Shown here: one piece after another, positions 21,853 through 31,242 of the stretch
Position numbering within the stretch: the first letter of the stretch is position 1
Layout of the letters: each line of letters begins with the position of its first letter
From: Caldilineaceae bacterium
GTDB lineage: Bacteria > Chloroflexota > Anaerolineae > Caldilineales > Caldilineaceae
Length of the DNA stretch: 36,411 nucleotides
Assembly: GCA_011523365.1 (NCBI GenBank)
Contig: WTGY01000212.1
Span: 1 to 36,411 of the forward strand
Reading direction: 5' to 3'
Notes under the pieces: generated by a model
Databases searched by the model: none
What the model saw: the letters and a program-made list of their open reading frames with translations, nothing else
Told to the model about the DNA's origin: nothing
Program-made: the position numbers and the translations under genes

Positions 21853-24326
21853 CAAAATATCTCCCCTGTGTTCGCACGCCGCAGACGCTCGGAAAGCCCG
21901 CTGTAACGCTGAGCTACCATGTCGTTTCTCACGGCCATGCCGATCGCTTTCAGTTGCCCCACTAGCACGACCAGCCGCTTCGCCCGCGTGACGGCCGTAT
22001 ACAATAGATTCCGTTGCAATAGCATATAGTGGCTTGTGAGCAGTGGGATGACTACTGCCGGGAACTCACTGCCCTGGCTCTTGTGTACGCTGACCGCGTA
22101 GGCATGCACCAGTTCGTCCAACTCCGAAAAATCGTAGCCGACAGAGCGCCCGTCGATTTCGACCGCTACCTGCTGTTCAACCGGGTCGACATCTTTAATA
22201 TAACCCATATCGCCATTGAACACATCTTTGTCGTAATTGTTGCGCATCTGCATCACCCGGTCACCTGCCCGGAAAATGCTGTCGCCAAAGCTGCGTTCGA
22301 CCCTGTCCGGCCCCGGCGGATTGAGCGCCTGCTGGATCATCCCGTTAAGTGACTTAACCCCGGCCGCGCCGCGGTGAATGGGGCTGAGGACCTGGATATC
22401 CTCTGCCGGAATGCCGAACCGCCGCGGGATCCGCTCTTGGACGAGCTCCACGCACAGACTGGCGGCCCGCTCCGGCTCTTCCGTACGGAACAGAAAGAAA
22501 TCTTCGGCCTCAACGCCCTCTTCTCCGGCCGACCGCGTCAGTACCGGCATCTCACCGCGGTTGATGCGATGGGCGTTCTCGACGATGTAACTGCCCGCCG
22601 CCTGCCGGAAGATCCTGTCCAGGCGCACCACGGCAGAATAGGCCCGCGAACCTGACCCCAAAGCGTCCCCGGTCCCTTCGCCCGCCCCCTCAATCGCCGT
22701 GATTACGTCGCGTAACACGTTGCCGGCCCCAACACTCGGCAGCTGGTCCACGTCGCCAACCAGCAACAGCGACATCTCCGCAGGAATCGCCTTGAGAAGA
22801 TGATTCATCAGGATCAGGTCCAGCATAGAGGACTCGTCCACGATCAGCAGGTCGCCCCTGAGCGGGCTCTCTGCATTGCGTTTGAACGACATCCCGGCAG
22901 CCGGCTGCACCTGCAGCAGCCTGTGCACCGTCTTCGCCGGCCTTCCCGTCGCCTCGGCCAGCCGTTTTGCCGCCCGACCGGTCGGCGCGGCCAGGATCGC
23001 CTTCGCGCCCGCGTCCTCGCACATTTCAATAATTGTGCGCACGACAGTCGTCTTGCCCGTGCCGGGCCCCCCGGTCAGCACTGTCAGCCGGTTGGTCAGT
23101 GCCGTCTGCACCGCCTCCCTCTGCCGCGCGACCAGGCGCACCCGGCCACTGTCGTAACCTGCCCTCCCCTCGAGCTGCGCGAACCTCCGTTCCCAGTCCA
23201 CGCCCTGAAACGAAGCCAGCGCACTGGATTCGCGGCCGCCTCCCCACTGAGCAGCGCGGTACTCCCGCATCATCATGCTCAACCGGTTGCTGACACCCAC
23301 TTCACCATAATACATAGGCGTCAGATAGACCGCCTGACCGTCCTGCGCCAGTTCCTCGATCTGCTCTGGGGTCGGCAATGCTTTCGCGCCGCGGTCTGCC
23401 GGCAGCAAAAGCATCGACTGCGAGCTCGAAGGCTCGAAGATCCCGGCCACCGCCCAGTGCAGCGCTTCAGCCTCCTCACCCGGCCCCGACGCGAGCTTTA
23501 TGCGGTCCCCCCCTTTCAGATGCAGCAGCCCGGCCGTCACCTTCTCCTTCCCAACCTTTAGCAACGCATCCGCCTTCCCGATCAGTTCCCCGCTTGGCAG
23601 GTAAACATGCCCCTCATCCCTGGCCCGGTTGAGCGCAAACTCGACACCCGCGGCAATGCGCTGCGGAGCGTCTTCAGCGACGCCCAGCGCCCTCCCAATC
23701 CTGTCGGCCGTCAGAAAACCGATGCCGTAAATGTCCTCAGAGAGGCGGTAGGGATTCCGCTGCACCGTCTCGATCGCGCCGTCACCGTAACGCTTGTAGA
23801 TCTTCCCCGCCAGACCGGCGCTGACACCGTGCCCCTGCAGAAAGATCATCACCTCCTTGACCGCCTTTTTCTCGGCCCAGCCGGCGTTTATCATCCTTAC
23901 CCGCTTACGCCCGACCCCGCCTACCTCGGACAGACGCTGCGGATGGTTGTCGATGACCTCCAGCGTTTCCGCCCCAAAGTGGTCGACAATGCGCTTGGCC
24001 GTCACCGGGCCTACTCCTTTTATCAGACCGCTGCCCAGAAACTTCTCGATTCCGGCCACCGTCGCCGGTAGCACCGAACGCATATCGGCAACCAGGAACT
24101 GTTTGCCATACTGCGGATGTGTCCCCCACTCCCCGCGCAGCTCCACCGCCTCGCCTTCGACTACGCCGACCATGGTACCCACCACCGCCGCCTCCTTCTG
24201 CCAGAGCGGCAGTTGAGACGTCGGACTCTCCGGCGCCAGCTTGGCGACCGTATAGCCGTTTTCTTCGCTATGAAAGGTGATGCGTTCGATAACGCCGCGT
24301 AGAATTTCTTGCGTTTCGTCGCTCAT
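21852..24326 (-). CDS. recD2: RecD2-type ATP-dependent DNA helicase
   Basis: 824 aa. The N-terminal OB-like region opens with LRGVIERITFHSEENGYTVAKL, as usual in RecD2. A helix-hairpin-helix follows (GLIKGVGPVTAKRIVDHFG, about 101-118). The SF1B helicase core has Walker A GGPGTGKTT (419-427), Walker B VDESSM (496-501), GDVDQLPSVGAGNVL and DRIFRQA, with the C-terminal VHKSQGSEFP and LYTAVTRAK motifs. It unwinds DNA 5'-3' in repair, independent of RecBC. It is at the long end of the family. The start at 24326 is chosen for the conserved beginning; there is no ribosome site, but a -10-like TACCCT 7 nt upstream with a TTGATC 17 nt further suggests a leaderless mRNA. Confidence 0.92.
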   Translation of the reverse strand: MSDETQEILRGVIERITFHSEENGYTVAKLAPESPTSQLPLWQKEAAVVGTMVGVVEGEAVELRGEWGTHPQYGKQFLVADMRSVLPATVAGIEKFLGSGLIKGVGPVTAKRIVDHFGAETLEVIDNHPQRLSEVGGVGRKRVRMINAGWAEKKAVKEVMIFLQGHGVSAGLAGKIYKRYGDGAIETVQRNPYRLSEDIYGIGFLTADRIGRALGVAEDAPQRIAAGVEFALNRARDEGHVYLPSGELIGKADALLKVGKEKVTAGLLHLKGGDRIKLASGPGEEAEALHWAVAGIFEPSSSQSMLLLPADRGAKALPTPEQIEELAQDGQAVYLTPMYYGEVGVSNRLSMMMREYRAAQWGGGRESSALASFQGVDWERRFAQLEGRAGYDSGRVRLVARQREAVQTALTNRLTVLTGGPGTGKTTVVRTIIEMCEDAGAKAILAAPTGRAAKRLAEATGRPAKTVHRLLQVQPAAGMSFKRNAESPLRGDLLIVDESSMLDLILMNHLLKAIPAEMSLLLVGDVDQLPSVGAGNVLRDVITAIEGAGEGTGDALGSGSRAYSAVVRLDRIFRQAAGSYIVENAHRINRGEMPVLTRSAGEEGVEAEDFFLFRTEEPERAASLCVELVQERIPRRFGIPAEDIQVLSPIHRGAAGVKSLNGMIQQALNPPGPDRVERSFGDSIFRAGDRVMQMRNNYDKDVFNGDMGYIKDVDPVEQQVAVEIDGRSVGYDFSELDELVHAYAVSVHKSQGSEFPAVVIPLLTSHYMLLQRNLLYTAVTRAKRLVVLVGQLKAIGMAVRNDMVAQRYSGLSERLRRANTGEIF

Positions 24327-24474
24327 AAGTGTTAGGGTAGCAGAACGATTTGGACCGATCAACCCGCGCCACCCTGGCTGCGTACCAAAAAACACAGCTC
24401 CACGGGTAGCGGAAGCGCATTTCACCGGCCCCCTTTACAATCAAGACCGGAAGCAGGACATTCGCGAACTCCAA

Positions 24475-26397
24475 ATGGAAGAGATCGCAGGATCGTTTAC
24501 GCCCCTACTTATCGTCATTTCGCTGGCATTCATCGTGCCGCTGCTGCTCACGCGCTTCAAACGACTGCGGCTGCCTATCGTCGTCGGCGAAATTCTGGCC
24601 GGTATCATCGTCGGCAGCAGCGGCTTCGGCTGGGTGACCCACGAAGACCAGCTGCTCACCCTCCTGGCCGAGTTTGGCTTCGTCTTCCTGATGTTCCTGG
24701 CCGGCATGGAGATCGACTTTGCCAATCTGAACATTGAACTGCCCGGCGTCGCCCGCGCCGGCGGCACGCGCACAGACCTCTCCTCGCCTCAGGTACGCGA
24801 GCGCCGCACCTTCGGCCCGCTCTCCATCAGCCTGATGGGCTTCATCCTGACCCTCTCTCTGTCTGCCATTGTGGGCTTCGCGCTCCTGCAGGTCGGCCTC
24901 GTAAGCAGTCCCTGGATGATGGCGCTTATCATGTCGACGACTTCGCTCGGTGTCGTCATGCCCGTTCTCAAGGAGCAGGAGCTCATCCGCGGCCGCTTCG
25001 GACAGACAATCCTCATCGCCGCTCTCGTCGCCGACTTCGCCACCATGATCCTCATCACCGTGGTCATCGCCACCATCTCCCACGGACTGACGCTCGACAT
25101 CCTTCTCATCAGCCTGCTCTTCGTCGTCTTCTTCCTTCTCTACCGGCTGGGCATCGTTTCCCTGAACCGGTTCGAGTCCTTGCGCCGCACACTGGAGGAC
25201 CTCAGCCACACCACCGCCCGCATCAAGATTCGCGGCGCCTTCACCATCATGCTGCTCTTTGTGGTGCTGGCAGAGGTATTGGGCGCAGAGATCATCCTGG
25301 GCGCCTTCATCGCCGGAGCCATGCTCTCTCTGCTCTCCACCCGCGAAGATCTGGAGGCAATGCACCAGTTGGAAGCCGTCGGATTCGGCTTCTTCATCCC
25401 CATATTCTTCATCATGGTGGGCGTGAATTTCAATCTGGGCGCCCTGCTCGGGTCAACCGACGCCTTGATCCTGCTGCCGTTCCTGGTCTTGGCCGCCTTT
25501 CTGGTCAAACTCCTGCCCGCCCTGCTCTTCCGTCTGCAGTTCAGCTGGCGGGAAACCTTCTCAGCCGGCTTTCTTCTCTCGTCGCGCCTTTCCCTGATCG
25601 TCGCCGCCTCGGCCATCGGCCTCAATATGGGGATCATCAGCGAATCGGTCAACACCATAATCATTCTCGTCGCCATCGTCACCGTCACCGCCGCCCCTTT
25701 GATCTTCAACCGCATCGTCCCCCGCACTTCGACGGCCGCGCTGCGGCCCATCGTGGTTTTCGGCGCCGAAAGGCTCGGGCTCCAGGTCGCTGAACAGCTG
25801 CTGGGCCACCACGAAGAGGTTGTTCTGGTCGATCCGGATGAAAATCTGATTGCTAGAGCCCGGCAGCGCACCTCCAGGGGCATTGAGGTCATGCACGCCA
25901 GCATCGATGACGAGAACGAGGAACTTGCCGGCCATCTTGACCTGGCCGAAACCGTCGTCGTCACCCTCAGCGACACCGACCGCAATCGCCACATCTGCCA
26001 CGTCGCCCGCACACGCTACGGCATCGACCACATCGTGACCCTCGTGCGGGAAACCAACCGCCTCGTGGAGTTCGAAACGCTCAACGTAACCGTCTTCAAC
26101 CCTTCGCTCGACCAGGCCGCGCTCCTCAGCCTGCTCGCCCGCAACCCCGACATCTACGAGCTGCTCACACGCACCGATGACAACAAAGAGGTCTCCGAAG
26201 TCTGGGTGCACAACCACGACTACGGCGACAAGGCCCTGCGTGAGCTCGTGCTGCCCGGCGACGTCCTCATCCTCTCCATCCGCCGCGACGGTGAATTCAT
26301 CGTGCCGCGCGGAAACACCCAGCTTGAATACGGCGACCACCTGACCCTTGTCGGCACCTTCGACCATCTGCACGCGGCGCGGGCACTCTTCGCCTGA
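24475..26397 (+). CDS. KefB-type cation/proton antiporter (CPA2) with TrkA domains
   Basis: 640 aa. The N-terminal ~420 residues contain about 12 membrane segments of a CPA2 Na+/H+ or K+/H+ exchanger (GEILAGIIVG, FLAGMEIDF, ADFATM with the transport Asp). A cytosolic TrkA-N/RCK domain follows (VVFGAERLGLQVAEQLLGH, with VVLVDPDE as the nucleotide-binding end), then a TrkA-C domain at the end (VLPGDVLILSIRRDGEFIVPRG). It would export monovalent cations in exchange for protons under NAD(H) or nucleotide control. ATG 24475 has only a weak AGGA upstream; the frame open further upstream is antisense to recD2. Divergent from recD2 across 148 bp. Confidence 0.88.
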   Translation: MEEIAGSFTPLLIVISLAFIVPLLLTRFKRLRLPIVVGEILAGIIVGSSGFGWVTHEDQLLTLLAEFGFVFLMFLAGMEIDFANLNIELPGVARAGGTRTDLSSPQVRERRTFGPLSISLMGFILTLSLSAIVGFALLQVGLVSSPWMMALIMSTTSLGVVMPVLKEQELIRGRFGQTILIAALVADFATMILITVVIATISHGLTLDILLISLLFVVFFLLYRLGIVSLNRFESLRRTLEDLSHTTARIKIRGAFTIMLLFVVLAEVLGAEIILGAFIAGAMLSLLSTREDLEAMHQLEAVGFGFFIPIFFIMVGVNFNLGALLGSTDALILLPFLVLAAFLVKLLPALLFRLQFSWRETFSAGFLLSSRLSLIVAASAIGLNMGIISESVNTIIILVAIVTVTAAPLIFNRIVPRTSTAALRPIVVFGAERLGLQVAEQLLGHHEEVVLVDPDENLIARARQRTSRGIEVMHASIDDENEELAGHLDLAETVVVTLSDTDRNRHICHVARTRYGIDHIVTLVRETNRLVEFETLNVTVFNPSLDQAALLSLLARNPDIYELLTRTDDNKEVSEVWVHNHDYGDKALRELVLPGDVLILSIRRDGEFIVPRGNTQLEYGDHLTLVGTFDHLHAARALFA

Positions 26398-26520
26398 ATC
26401 CAAACAGCAGGCGCGTTCCGGCAAATACGCTATTCCCTTGTGCGTCGTGGGGCAAATGACGGTCCGTTGCGATACGAGGGACCAATCAGGGGTCAGACGG
26501 CAGACCGGACTGGCCTGCGC

Positions 26521-27030
26521 CTAAGTAGGGGTGACGTTGCCGTCATTTCCGGCCTGCAGCCATAGATCATGCGCCTTGCGCACAACCCGCCGCGTCGCCT
26601 CCTCCATCGGCATCTCTTCCAGACTGCCGACGGGCACCCAGGCGACATCGTCAACGTCGTCGGCAGGCGCAACATCACCCCCTAGGAAGTGAGCCCAGAA
26701 GTCGATCACCACATAATGATAGCGAACGCGGCCGGCACTGTCCCGGTGAATCGGCTCAAAGAGGTCCACCAGGCCAACTATTTCGATCTCCGCGCCCGTC
26801 TCCTCCCGCACCTCCCGCTCAACGCCCGCACGCACGGGCTCGCCCAAATCCAGCAATCCGCCGGGCAGCGCCCACAGTCCCTTGGAAGGAGGCCGCCCTC
26901 GTACGACCATCAGAGCGAGGCCGGCGTCGTCGATCACCACAGCAGCCACCGCCACCAGCGGCGCCGGCGGATACTCGCGGCTGACGGTTACGGGGTAAGT
27001 TAAGTCTTGGAGGTTTTCGTCTCTGCGCAT
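26521..27030 (-). CDS. Nudix hydrolase
   Basis: 169 aa with a complete Nudix box: GGLLDLGE (57-64) and REVREETGAEI (72-82), fitting GX5EX7REUXEEXGU. Such enzymes hydrolyse nucleoside diphosphate-linked compounds; specificity cannot be read. ATG 27030 is 2 nt after the stop of the HAD gene without its own ribosome site, so translation is likely coupled; overlapping GTG/TTG starts a few codons upstream are possible. Faces the antiporter gene across a 123-bp gap with no clear terminator. Confidence 0.88.
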   Translation of the reverse strand: MRRDENLQDLTYPVTVSREYPPAPLVAVAAVVIDDAGLALMVVRGRPPSKGLWALPGGLLDLGEPVRAGVEREVREETGAEIEIVGLVDLFEPIHRDSAGRVRYHYVVIDFWAHFLGGDVAPADDVDDVAWVPVGSLEEMPMEEATRRVVRKAHDLWLQAGNDGNVTPT

Positions 27031-27032
27031 GC

Positions 27033-28085
27033 TCAACACCACTTTTCAATGAGTGCGGGTAGTTCGGACAGCTTCTCGATAACCGCGTCCGGCCTGATTC
27101 TGTCCACAAGACGTTGATCTTCCGCCAGCGGGATCATGCGGCAGTGGACCGTAAGCGCGCCGATCTCCTGCCCGCCCGCGACATCATGCTTGAGGCTGTC
27201 GCCGACGCACACGATCTCATACGGCTCCGCGTCCCAGCGTTCGAGGACGGCACTGTAGATATCTTTCTCCGGCTTGCGCCACTCCACCGCTGCGCTGCTC
27301 AGACAGACGTCCAGATAGGCGCGCAGCCCTGTATAGTCGACAATGCGTTGGAAGATGCGGTCGCTGGCATAATTGGCGATCACCGCCAGCGGATAACCCT
27401 CGCCGCGCAGCTGCTCCAGCAACTCGATCGCGCCCGGCAGCGGCTCCCACGCCGTCATCTCCGGTGCATAAAAGAGGTCGACCGCACGCCGCAGGACCTC
27501 CTCGTTCATCCGCGAAGCCGGATACCCGACAAACTGCAACAGGAAACTCAAGGTGTCGTCGGCCGTATGCTCCTCCTGCTCATCGTCCGACTTCGTTTCG
27601 GCGAAGATACGCGCTTCGACAAGATGCTCCGCAATCTCGTCGGGCAGGTCGGTCATCCCCGTCGAGCGCATGTAGGCGACCGCAGTCTCCGCTCCCTGTT
27701 TCATCAGCTCTTCGAGAGGCCGGTTGAGCCGGGCGAGCGTATTGTCAAAGTCAAATACCAACCCCTGCACCAACCTGCGCGGCCGCACCTGCGCCGCTTC
27801 TCCGCTGAAGAACTGCTCGCTCAGACGCGCCGCCACAGAGCTGTCAAGGGCTTCATCCCCTGGACTTTGGGCGACACCCTCCAGCTCAGAGGCAGCAGGG
27901 GCTAGCCGGGCACGCGCTTCCTCCTGGCTCAGACCGGCCCCCCGGCCTCTGGCGCGCCGCATAAACTCGTCCAACTCCTGCGGAGTAAGCGGCTCCATCC
28001 CCCGCGCATCGGGCTGCTCATCCTGCCCCGATAGGGAACTGTCTGCGCTGGAAGAGTCTGATTTCCCGGGTTGCCTGTCAGTCAT
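27033..28085 (-). CDS. HAD-superfamily hydrolase with acidic N-terminal extension
   Basis: 350 aa. Residues 1-100 are a low-complexity, Ser/Asp/Gln/Ala-rich extension not expected of the family. The HAD core follows: motif I DFDNTL (D112, D114), a helical cap, motif III WRKPEKDIY, and motif IV CVGDSLKHD. It is probably a phosphatase for a small phosphorylated metabolite. ATG 28085 is chosen over GTG 28091; there is no ribosome site, but TTGACA and CATACT boxes place the transcription start at the ATG itself. Operon with the Nudix gene. Confidence 0.85.
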   Translation of the reverse strand: MTDRQPGKSDSSSADSSLSGQDEQPDARGMEPLTPQELDEFMRRARGRGAGLSQEEARARLAPAASELEGVAQSPGDEALDSSVAARLSEQFFSGEAAQVRPRRLVQGLVFDFDNTLARLNRPLEELMKQGAETAVAYMRSTGMTDLPDEIAEHLVEARIFAETKSDDEQEEHTADDTLSFLLQFVGYPASRMNEEVLRRAVDLFYAPEMTAWEPLPGAIELLEQLRGEGYPLAVIANYASDRIFQRIVDYTGLRAYLDVCLSSAAVEWRKPEKDIYSAVLERWDAEPYEIVCVGDSLKHDVAGGQEIGALTVHCRMIPLAEDQRLVDRIRPDAVIEKLSELPALIEKWC

Positions 28086-28092
28086 GTGCACT

Positions 28093-28122
28093 AGTATGCG
28101 GAGGCGTGCCCTTGTCTGTCAA
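28093..28122 (-). promoter_or_regulatory. promoter of the HAD-Nudix operon, probably leaderless
   Basis: On the minus strand TTGACA (28122-28117), 18-nt spacer, CATACT (28098-28093). The ATG follows 7 nt after the -10, so the mRNA should start at or next to the start codon. Confidence 0.55.
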
Positions 28123-28325
28123 ATCAGACCATACCCCTACTGGGCTGCAAGCCCGTTCGTCTGAACTGAATTTTCCTTTAAGCCAGGGTAGCGCGCATGC
28201 ACGAGACGCAGAGAGTAAGGCGCCGGAATTGGCAGAACCGCCAGTACAGTGGCAGGATCAGATCGACAGCTGCCCGGGCTTTCGCAGCATCCCATTTTCA
28301 GAAAACGCACAAAGGGACTTACAGA

Positions 28326-28772
28326 ATGAAACGCTATTGCCTTCTGCTTGCTTTCTCCTTTGTCCTTACCGCATGTGTAGCGATCCCAACCAAGAATCAG
28401 CCGGAGGCATACACGCAATCTGCCGTCCGCGACGCAATCCGCCGATACGAACGTGACGGAAAAGACGCCGTACTCGCCTATTACAGCGATCCGGAAAGAT
28501 TCGATGGACAGTGGTATGTCTTCATTCTCGACGGCGAAGGCTACACAATCGCCAGCCCCTACACCTTTACAATCGGGTTCGGCCCTTCTGATCGCCACGA
28601 CGCCACCGGCTACTTCTATGGCGACGACCTGGTAAGCGCCACCGAAGAAGGCAAATGGATAAGCTACGTCTTTTTCAACCCGGAAACAGACAAAGAAGAG
28701 CGCAAACACACATGGATCGTCCGGCACGATGGCCTGTATTTCGGATCCGGTTTTTACAGAGGGCCAGAATAG
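28326..28772 (+). CDS. lipoprotein with single Cache-like sensor domain
   Basis: 148 aa. Signal peptide with lipobox LTAC (Cys17). The remainder resembles a single Cache-type extracellular ligand-binding domain: AVRDAIRRYERDGKDAVLAYY at the front, WYVFILDGEGYTIASP, and WIVRHDGLYFGSGFY at the end. It lacks any membrane or signalling output domain, so it may bind a small ligand at the outer face of the membrane or act with a partner. ATG 28326 has AAGGGA 9 nt upstream; the longer frame to 28197 lacks signal-peptide character. Divergent from the HAD gene. No clear terminator follows. Confidence 0.75.
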   Translation: MKRYCLLLAFSFVLTACVAIPTKNQPEAYTQSAVRDAIRRYERDGKDAVLAYYSDPERFDGQWYVFILDGEGYTIASPYTFTIGFGPSDRHDATGYFYGDDLVSATEEGKWISYVFFNPETDKEERKHTWIVRHDGLYFGSGFYRGPE

Positions 28773-28933
28773 GATGGCCTGCACGGCATGCCTGCACGAA
28801 ACGGACTGGACTTCACCTACCTGGCGGCTGTGGGAACCTATACAGGCCCGTGCTATACTCCGCAATGGCCTTGCAAAAGCAGCATTTCAACAAGATCGCA
28901 ACTGTTCCGCCACTCACATACTAACATCTGACC

Positions 28934-29827
28934 ATGCCATACTCAATCCAAATCGGCTCCATCCCCTGCCACATCGTCAGCGACGGCCGCCAGCTCGTCG
29001 ACGGCGGCGGCTTCTTCGGCCTCGTCCCCCGCGTCCTCTGGGAACGCGTCATCCGCCCCGACGACAAAAACCGTATCCCGGTACAGATGCGCTCCCTCCT
29101 CATCCCATCGTCCGCCGGCCTGATCCTGGTCGACACCGGCCAGGGCGACAAAATCACCGCCAAAGAGCGGCGCATCTTCGGCATGGTCGACGACAACCGG
29201 CGTCTCGCCGCCGACCTGCGCCGCGTCGGCTTCACCCCCGAAGACGTTGACATCGTACTCATGACCCACCTCCACGCCGACCACGCCGGCGGCTGCACCC
29301 GGTGGCGCGACCCAACCGACCCCGAAAGCGAGGCCGTCCCCGCCTTCCCCAACGCCCGCTATCTCATTCAGCGCCTTGAAATGGCCGAAGCCGCCTTCCC
29401 CAACGAACGCACCCGCGGCACATACTTCCCCGACAACTGGGAACCCCTGCGCCGCTCAGGCCAGCTGGAGCTCGTCGACGGCGACCAGGAATTGGCAGAC
29501 GGCGTCCGCTCCGTCACCGTACCGGGCCACACACGGAGCATTCAGGCCGTCTGGGTCGAAGACGCCGGCCAATCTCTCCTCTTCCTCGGCGACGCCTGCA
29601 GCTGGGCCGCACACATGGACCGGCTCGCCTGGGTCCCCTCCTTCGATCTCGACCCCATGGCCAGCATCGAGAGCAAGCGCAACCTGCGCAGAGAGGCCGA
29701 AGAGAAGAACGCCCTGCTCGTATTTCAGCATGACGGCCAGGTCGTAACGGGGCGGCTGCGTCCCGGCGCGCGCGGCCCTGTCGTGGAGCCGGATATCATT
29801 GAGGAGGCATGGCCCGGAAGAGAGTAG
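28934..29827 (+). CDS. MBL-fold metallo-hydrolase, paralogue 1
   Basis: 297 aa of the metallo-beta-lactamase superfamily, closest in layout to AHL-lactonase-type hydrolases. Zinc ligands: H112-x-H114-x-D116-H117 in HLHADH, H199 in VPGHT, D220 in LGDAC, and H266 in FQHD. It would hydrolyse an ester, lactone or similar bond; the substrate is unknown. It has no signal peptide. The ATG lacks a ribosome site; TAACAT six nt upstream could be a -10 of a leaderless mRNA, but no matching -35 is seen. A closely similar gene follows 160 bp downstream. Confidence 0.85.
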   Translation: MPYSIQIGSIPCHIVSDGRQLVDGGGFFGLVPRVLWERVIRPDDKNRIPVQMRSLLIPSSAGLILVDTGQGDKITAKERRIFGMVDDNRRLAADLRRVGFTPEDVDIVLMTHLHADHAGGCTRWRDPTDPESEAVPAFPNARYLIQRLEMAEAAFPNERTRGTYFPDNWEPLRRSGQLELVDGDQELADGVRSVTVPGHTRSIQAVWVEDAGQSLLFLGDACSWAAHMDRLAWVPSFDLDPMASIESKRNLRREAEEKNALLVFQHDGQVVTGRLRPGARGPVVEPDIIEEAWPGRE

Positions 29828-29987
29828 GCAGTACGGGCTGCTGCCCTTTGCGCAGCCTCAACCTCGCTCTTCTCCAAAGGGGGCAGGGCACAACGCCGGG
29901 CCGGGACATACCCGAAGATTGATCGGCTTAAAGAGCCTCTAGTCTGGATAACGAATTTCGTGCCGGACACCTATTCAGGACACAACG

Positions 29988-30878
29988 ATGCCTTATTCAT
30001 TTCAGGTCGGTTCCATCCACTGCCATATCGTCAGCGACGGCCAGCAACTGATCGATGGCGGCAGCTTCTTCGGCCTCGTGCCCCGCGTCCTATGGGAGCG
30101 GGTCATCCGCCCCGACGAGAAACACCGCATACCGGCGCAGATGCGCTGTCTGCTCGTGCAGTCGTCAGCGGGGCTGATCCTGGTGGATACGGGCCAGGGA
30201 GACAAAATCACCGCCGAGTATAGAACTGAATTCGGCATGGATGACAGCAACCTGCGCCTGGAGGCCGACCTGCGCCGCGTCGGTTTCAGCCCTGAGGACA
30301 TCGATATAGTCCTCCTGACCCATCTACACGCCGACCACTGCGGCGGCAACACGCGCTTGAGCGATCCCTCCGTTCCGGACAGCGAGGTCGTCCCCACCTT
30401 CCCCAACGCGCGCTACCTGATCCAACGCCTTGAGATCGCCGAGGCAACATTCCCCAATGAACGCACTCGCGGCCACTACTACCCCGAAAACTGGGAGCCG
30501 CTGCGCCGCACAGGCCAGCTGGAGGTCGTAGACGGCGACCGGGAACTGGTTCCCGGTGTACGTTCAGTTACAGTACCGGGCCACACGCCAGGCATGCAGG
30601 TCGTATGGGTCGAGGACGCCGGCGAATCCCTCCTCTTCCTGGGCGACGCCTGCAGCTGGGCCGCGCACTTGGACCGCATAGCCTGGGTACCGGCATTTGA
30701 CCTCGAACCGATGCGCAGCATCGAGGCCAAACGCAACCTGCGCCGCCAGGCCCAGGAAAAGAACGCCCTCCTCGTCTTCCAACACGACAGCCAGATCGTC
30801 ACCGGCCGCCTGCGCCCCGGCGAACGCGGCCCGACGGTGGAACCGGAGATTACGGAAGTGGCCTGGCCTGATGAGTGA
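29988..30878 (+). CDS. MBL-fold metallo-hydrolase, paralogue 2
   Basis: 296 aa, colinear without gaps with the preceding gene, the same residue numbers holding the zinc ligands (H112, H114, D116, H117, H199, D220, H266). Long identical blocks include the RVLWERVIRP region, the AGLILVDTGQGDKIT region and LLFLGDACSWAAH. Differences cluster at 76-92 (EYRTEFGMDDSNL against KERRIFGMVDDNR) and 121-136, likely substrate-side loops. The pair arose by tandem duplication, with the 160-bp spacer not obviously conserved. AGGA lies 9 nt before the ATG. Confidence 0.85.
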   Translation: MPYSFQVGSIHCHIVSDGQQLIDGGSFFGLVPRVLWERVIRPDEKHRIPAQMRCLLVQSSAGLILVDTGQGDKITAEYRTEFGMDDSNLRLEADLRRVGFSPEDIDIVLLTHLHADHCGGNTRLSDPSVPDSEVVPTFPNARYLIQRLEIAEATFPNERTRGHYYPENWEPLRRTGQLEVVDGDRELVPGVRSVTVPGHTPGMQVVWVEDAGESLLFLGDACSWAAHLDRIAWVPAFDLEPMRSIEAKRNLRRQAQEKNALLVFQHDSQIVTGRLRPGERGPTVEPEITEVAWPDE

Positions 30879-31242
30879 ATTCTGAGGCGCGGCCGACCTA
30901 CGCCAGACAATGCATTGCCAGAGAAATCTGAACTTAGAGAAAGATTCCTCGCAGCCATGGCCAAAGTGACGGACGTGGAACCGCCGGATGAGAGGGATCG
31001 AATCTAAGGCACGTCGACGCTTGTCAGAACAGCGAAGTTCGGGAGCAATGTGCCGCCGATTCGTGAAGTACCGCGCAGTCTAGCTAAGAAAATGCGAAAT
31101 GCCCTTCGTGGTTCAAAGGGTGTTCTTCGTGATCCTTCGGGGCCCTTCGTGGATCAAGAGGTGTTCTTCGCGCCCCTTCGCGTCTCTTCGCGGATAAATA
31201 GGTGTTCTTCGTAATCCAGTGCTCCTTGACAGGCCTCCACCC
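30879..31242. other. 364-bp convergent intergenic region
   Basis: Between the stop codons of the second MBL gene and the MFS gene. The first ~220 bp show no gene or terminator I can support; the rest is a CACGAAG-type repeat cluster listed separately. Confidence 0.5.
31101..31217. repeat. degenerate ~40-bp tandem repeats (CTTCGTGGAT / GTGTTCTTCG)
   Basis: Three imperfect units each contain CTTCGyGGwT followed by a GTGTTCTTCG word: near 31104, 31145 and 31186 for the first word, and 31130, 31162 and 31202 for the second. Read on the minus strand this is the CGAAGAACAC / CCACGAAG pattern of intergenic repeats common in environmental genomes. Function unknown; possible terminator or recombination by-product. 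Confidence 0.6.

Noticed and set aside
25561..26424. 287-aa minus-strand frame over the antiporter gene
   Set aside because: Composition bias artefact opposite the well-defined KefB/TrkA gene.
31101..31217. CRISPR array
   Set aside because: Units are imperfect, too short and without unique spacers of constant length; no cas genes.
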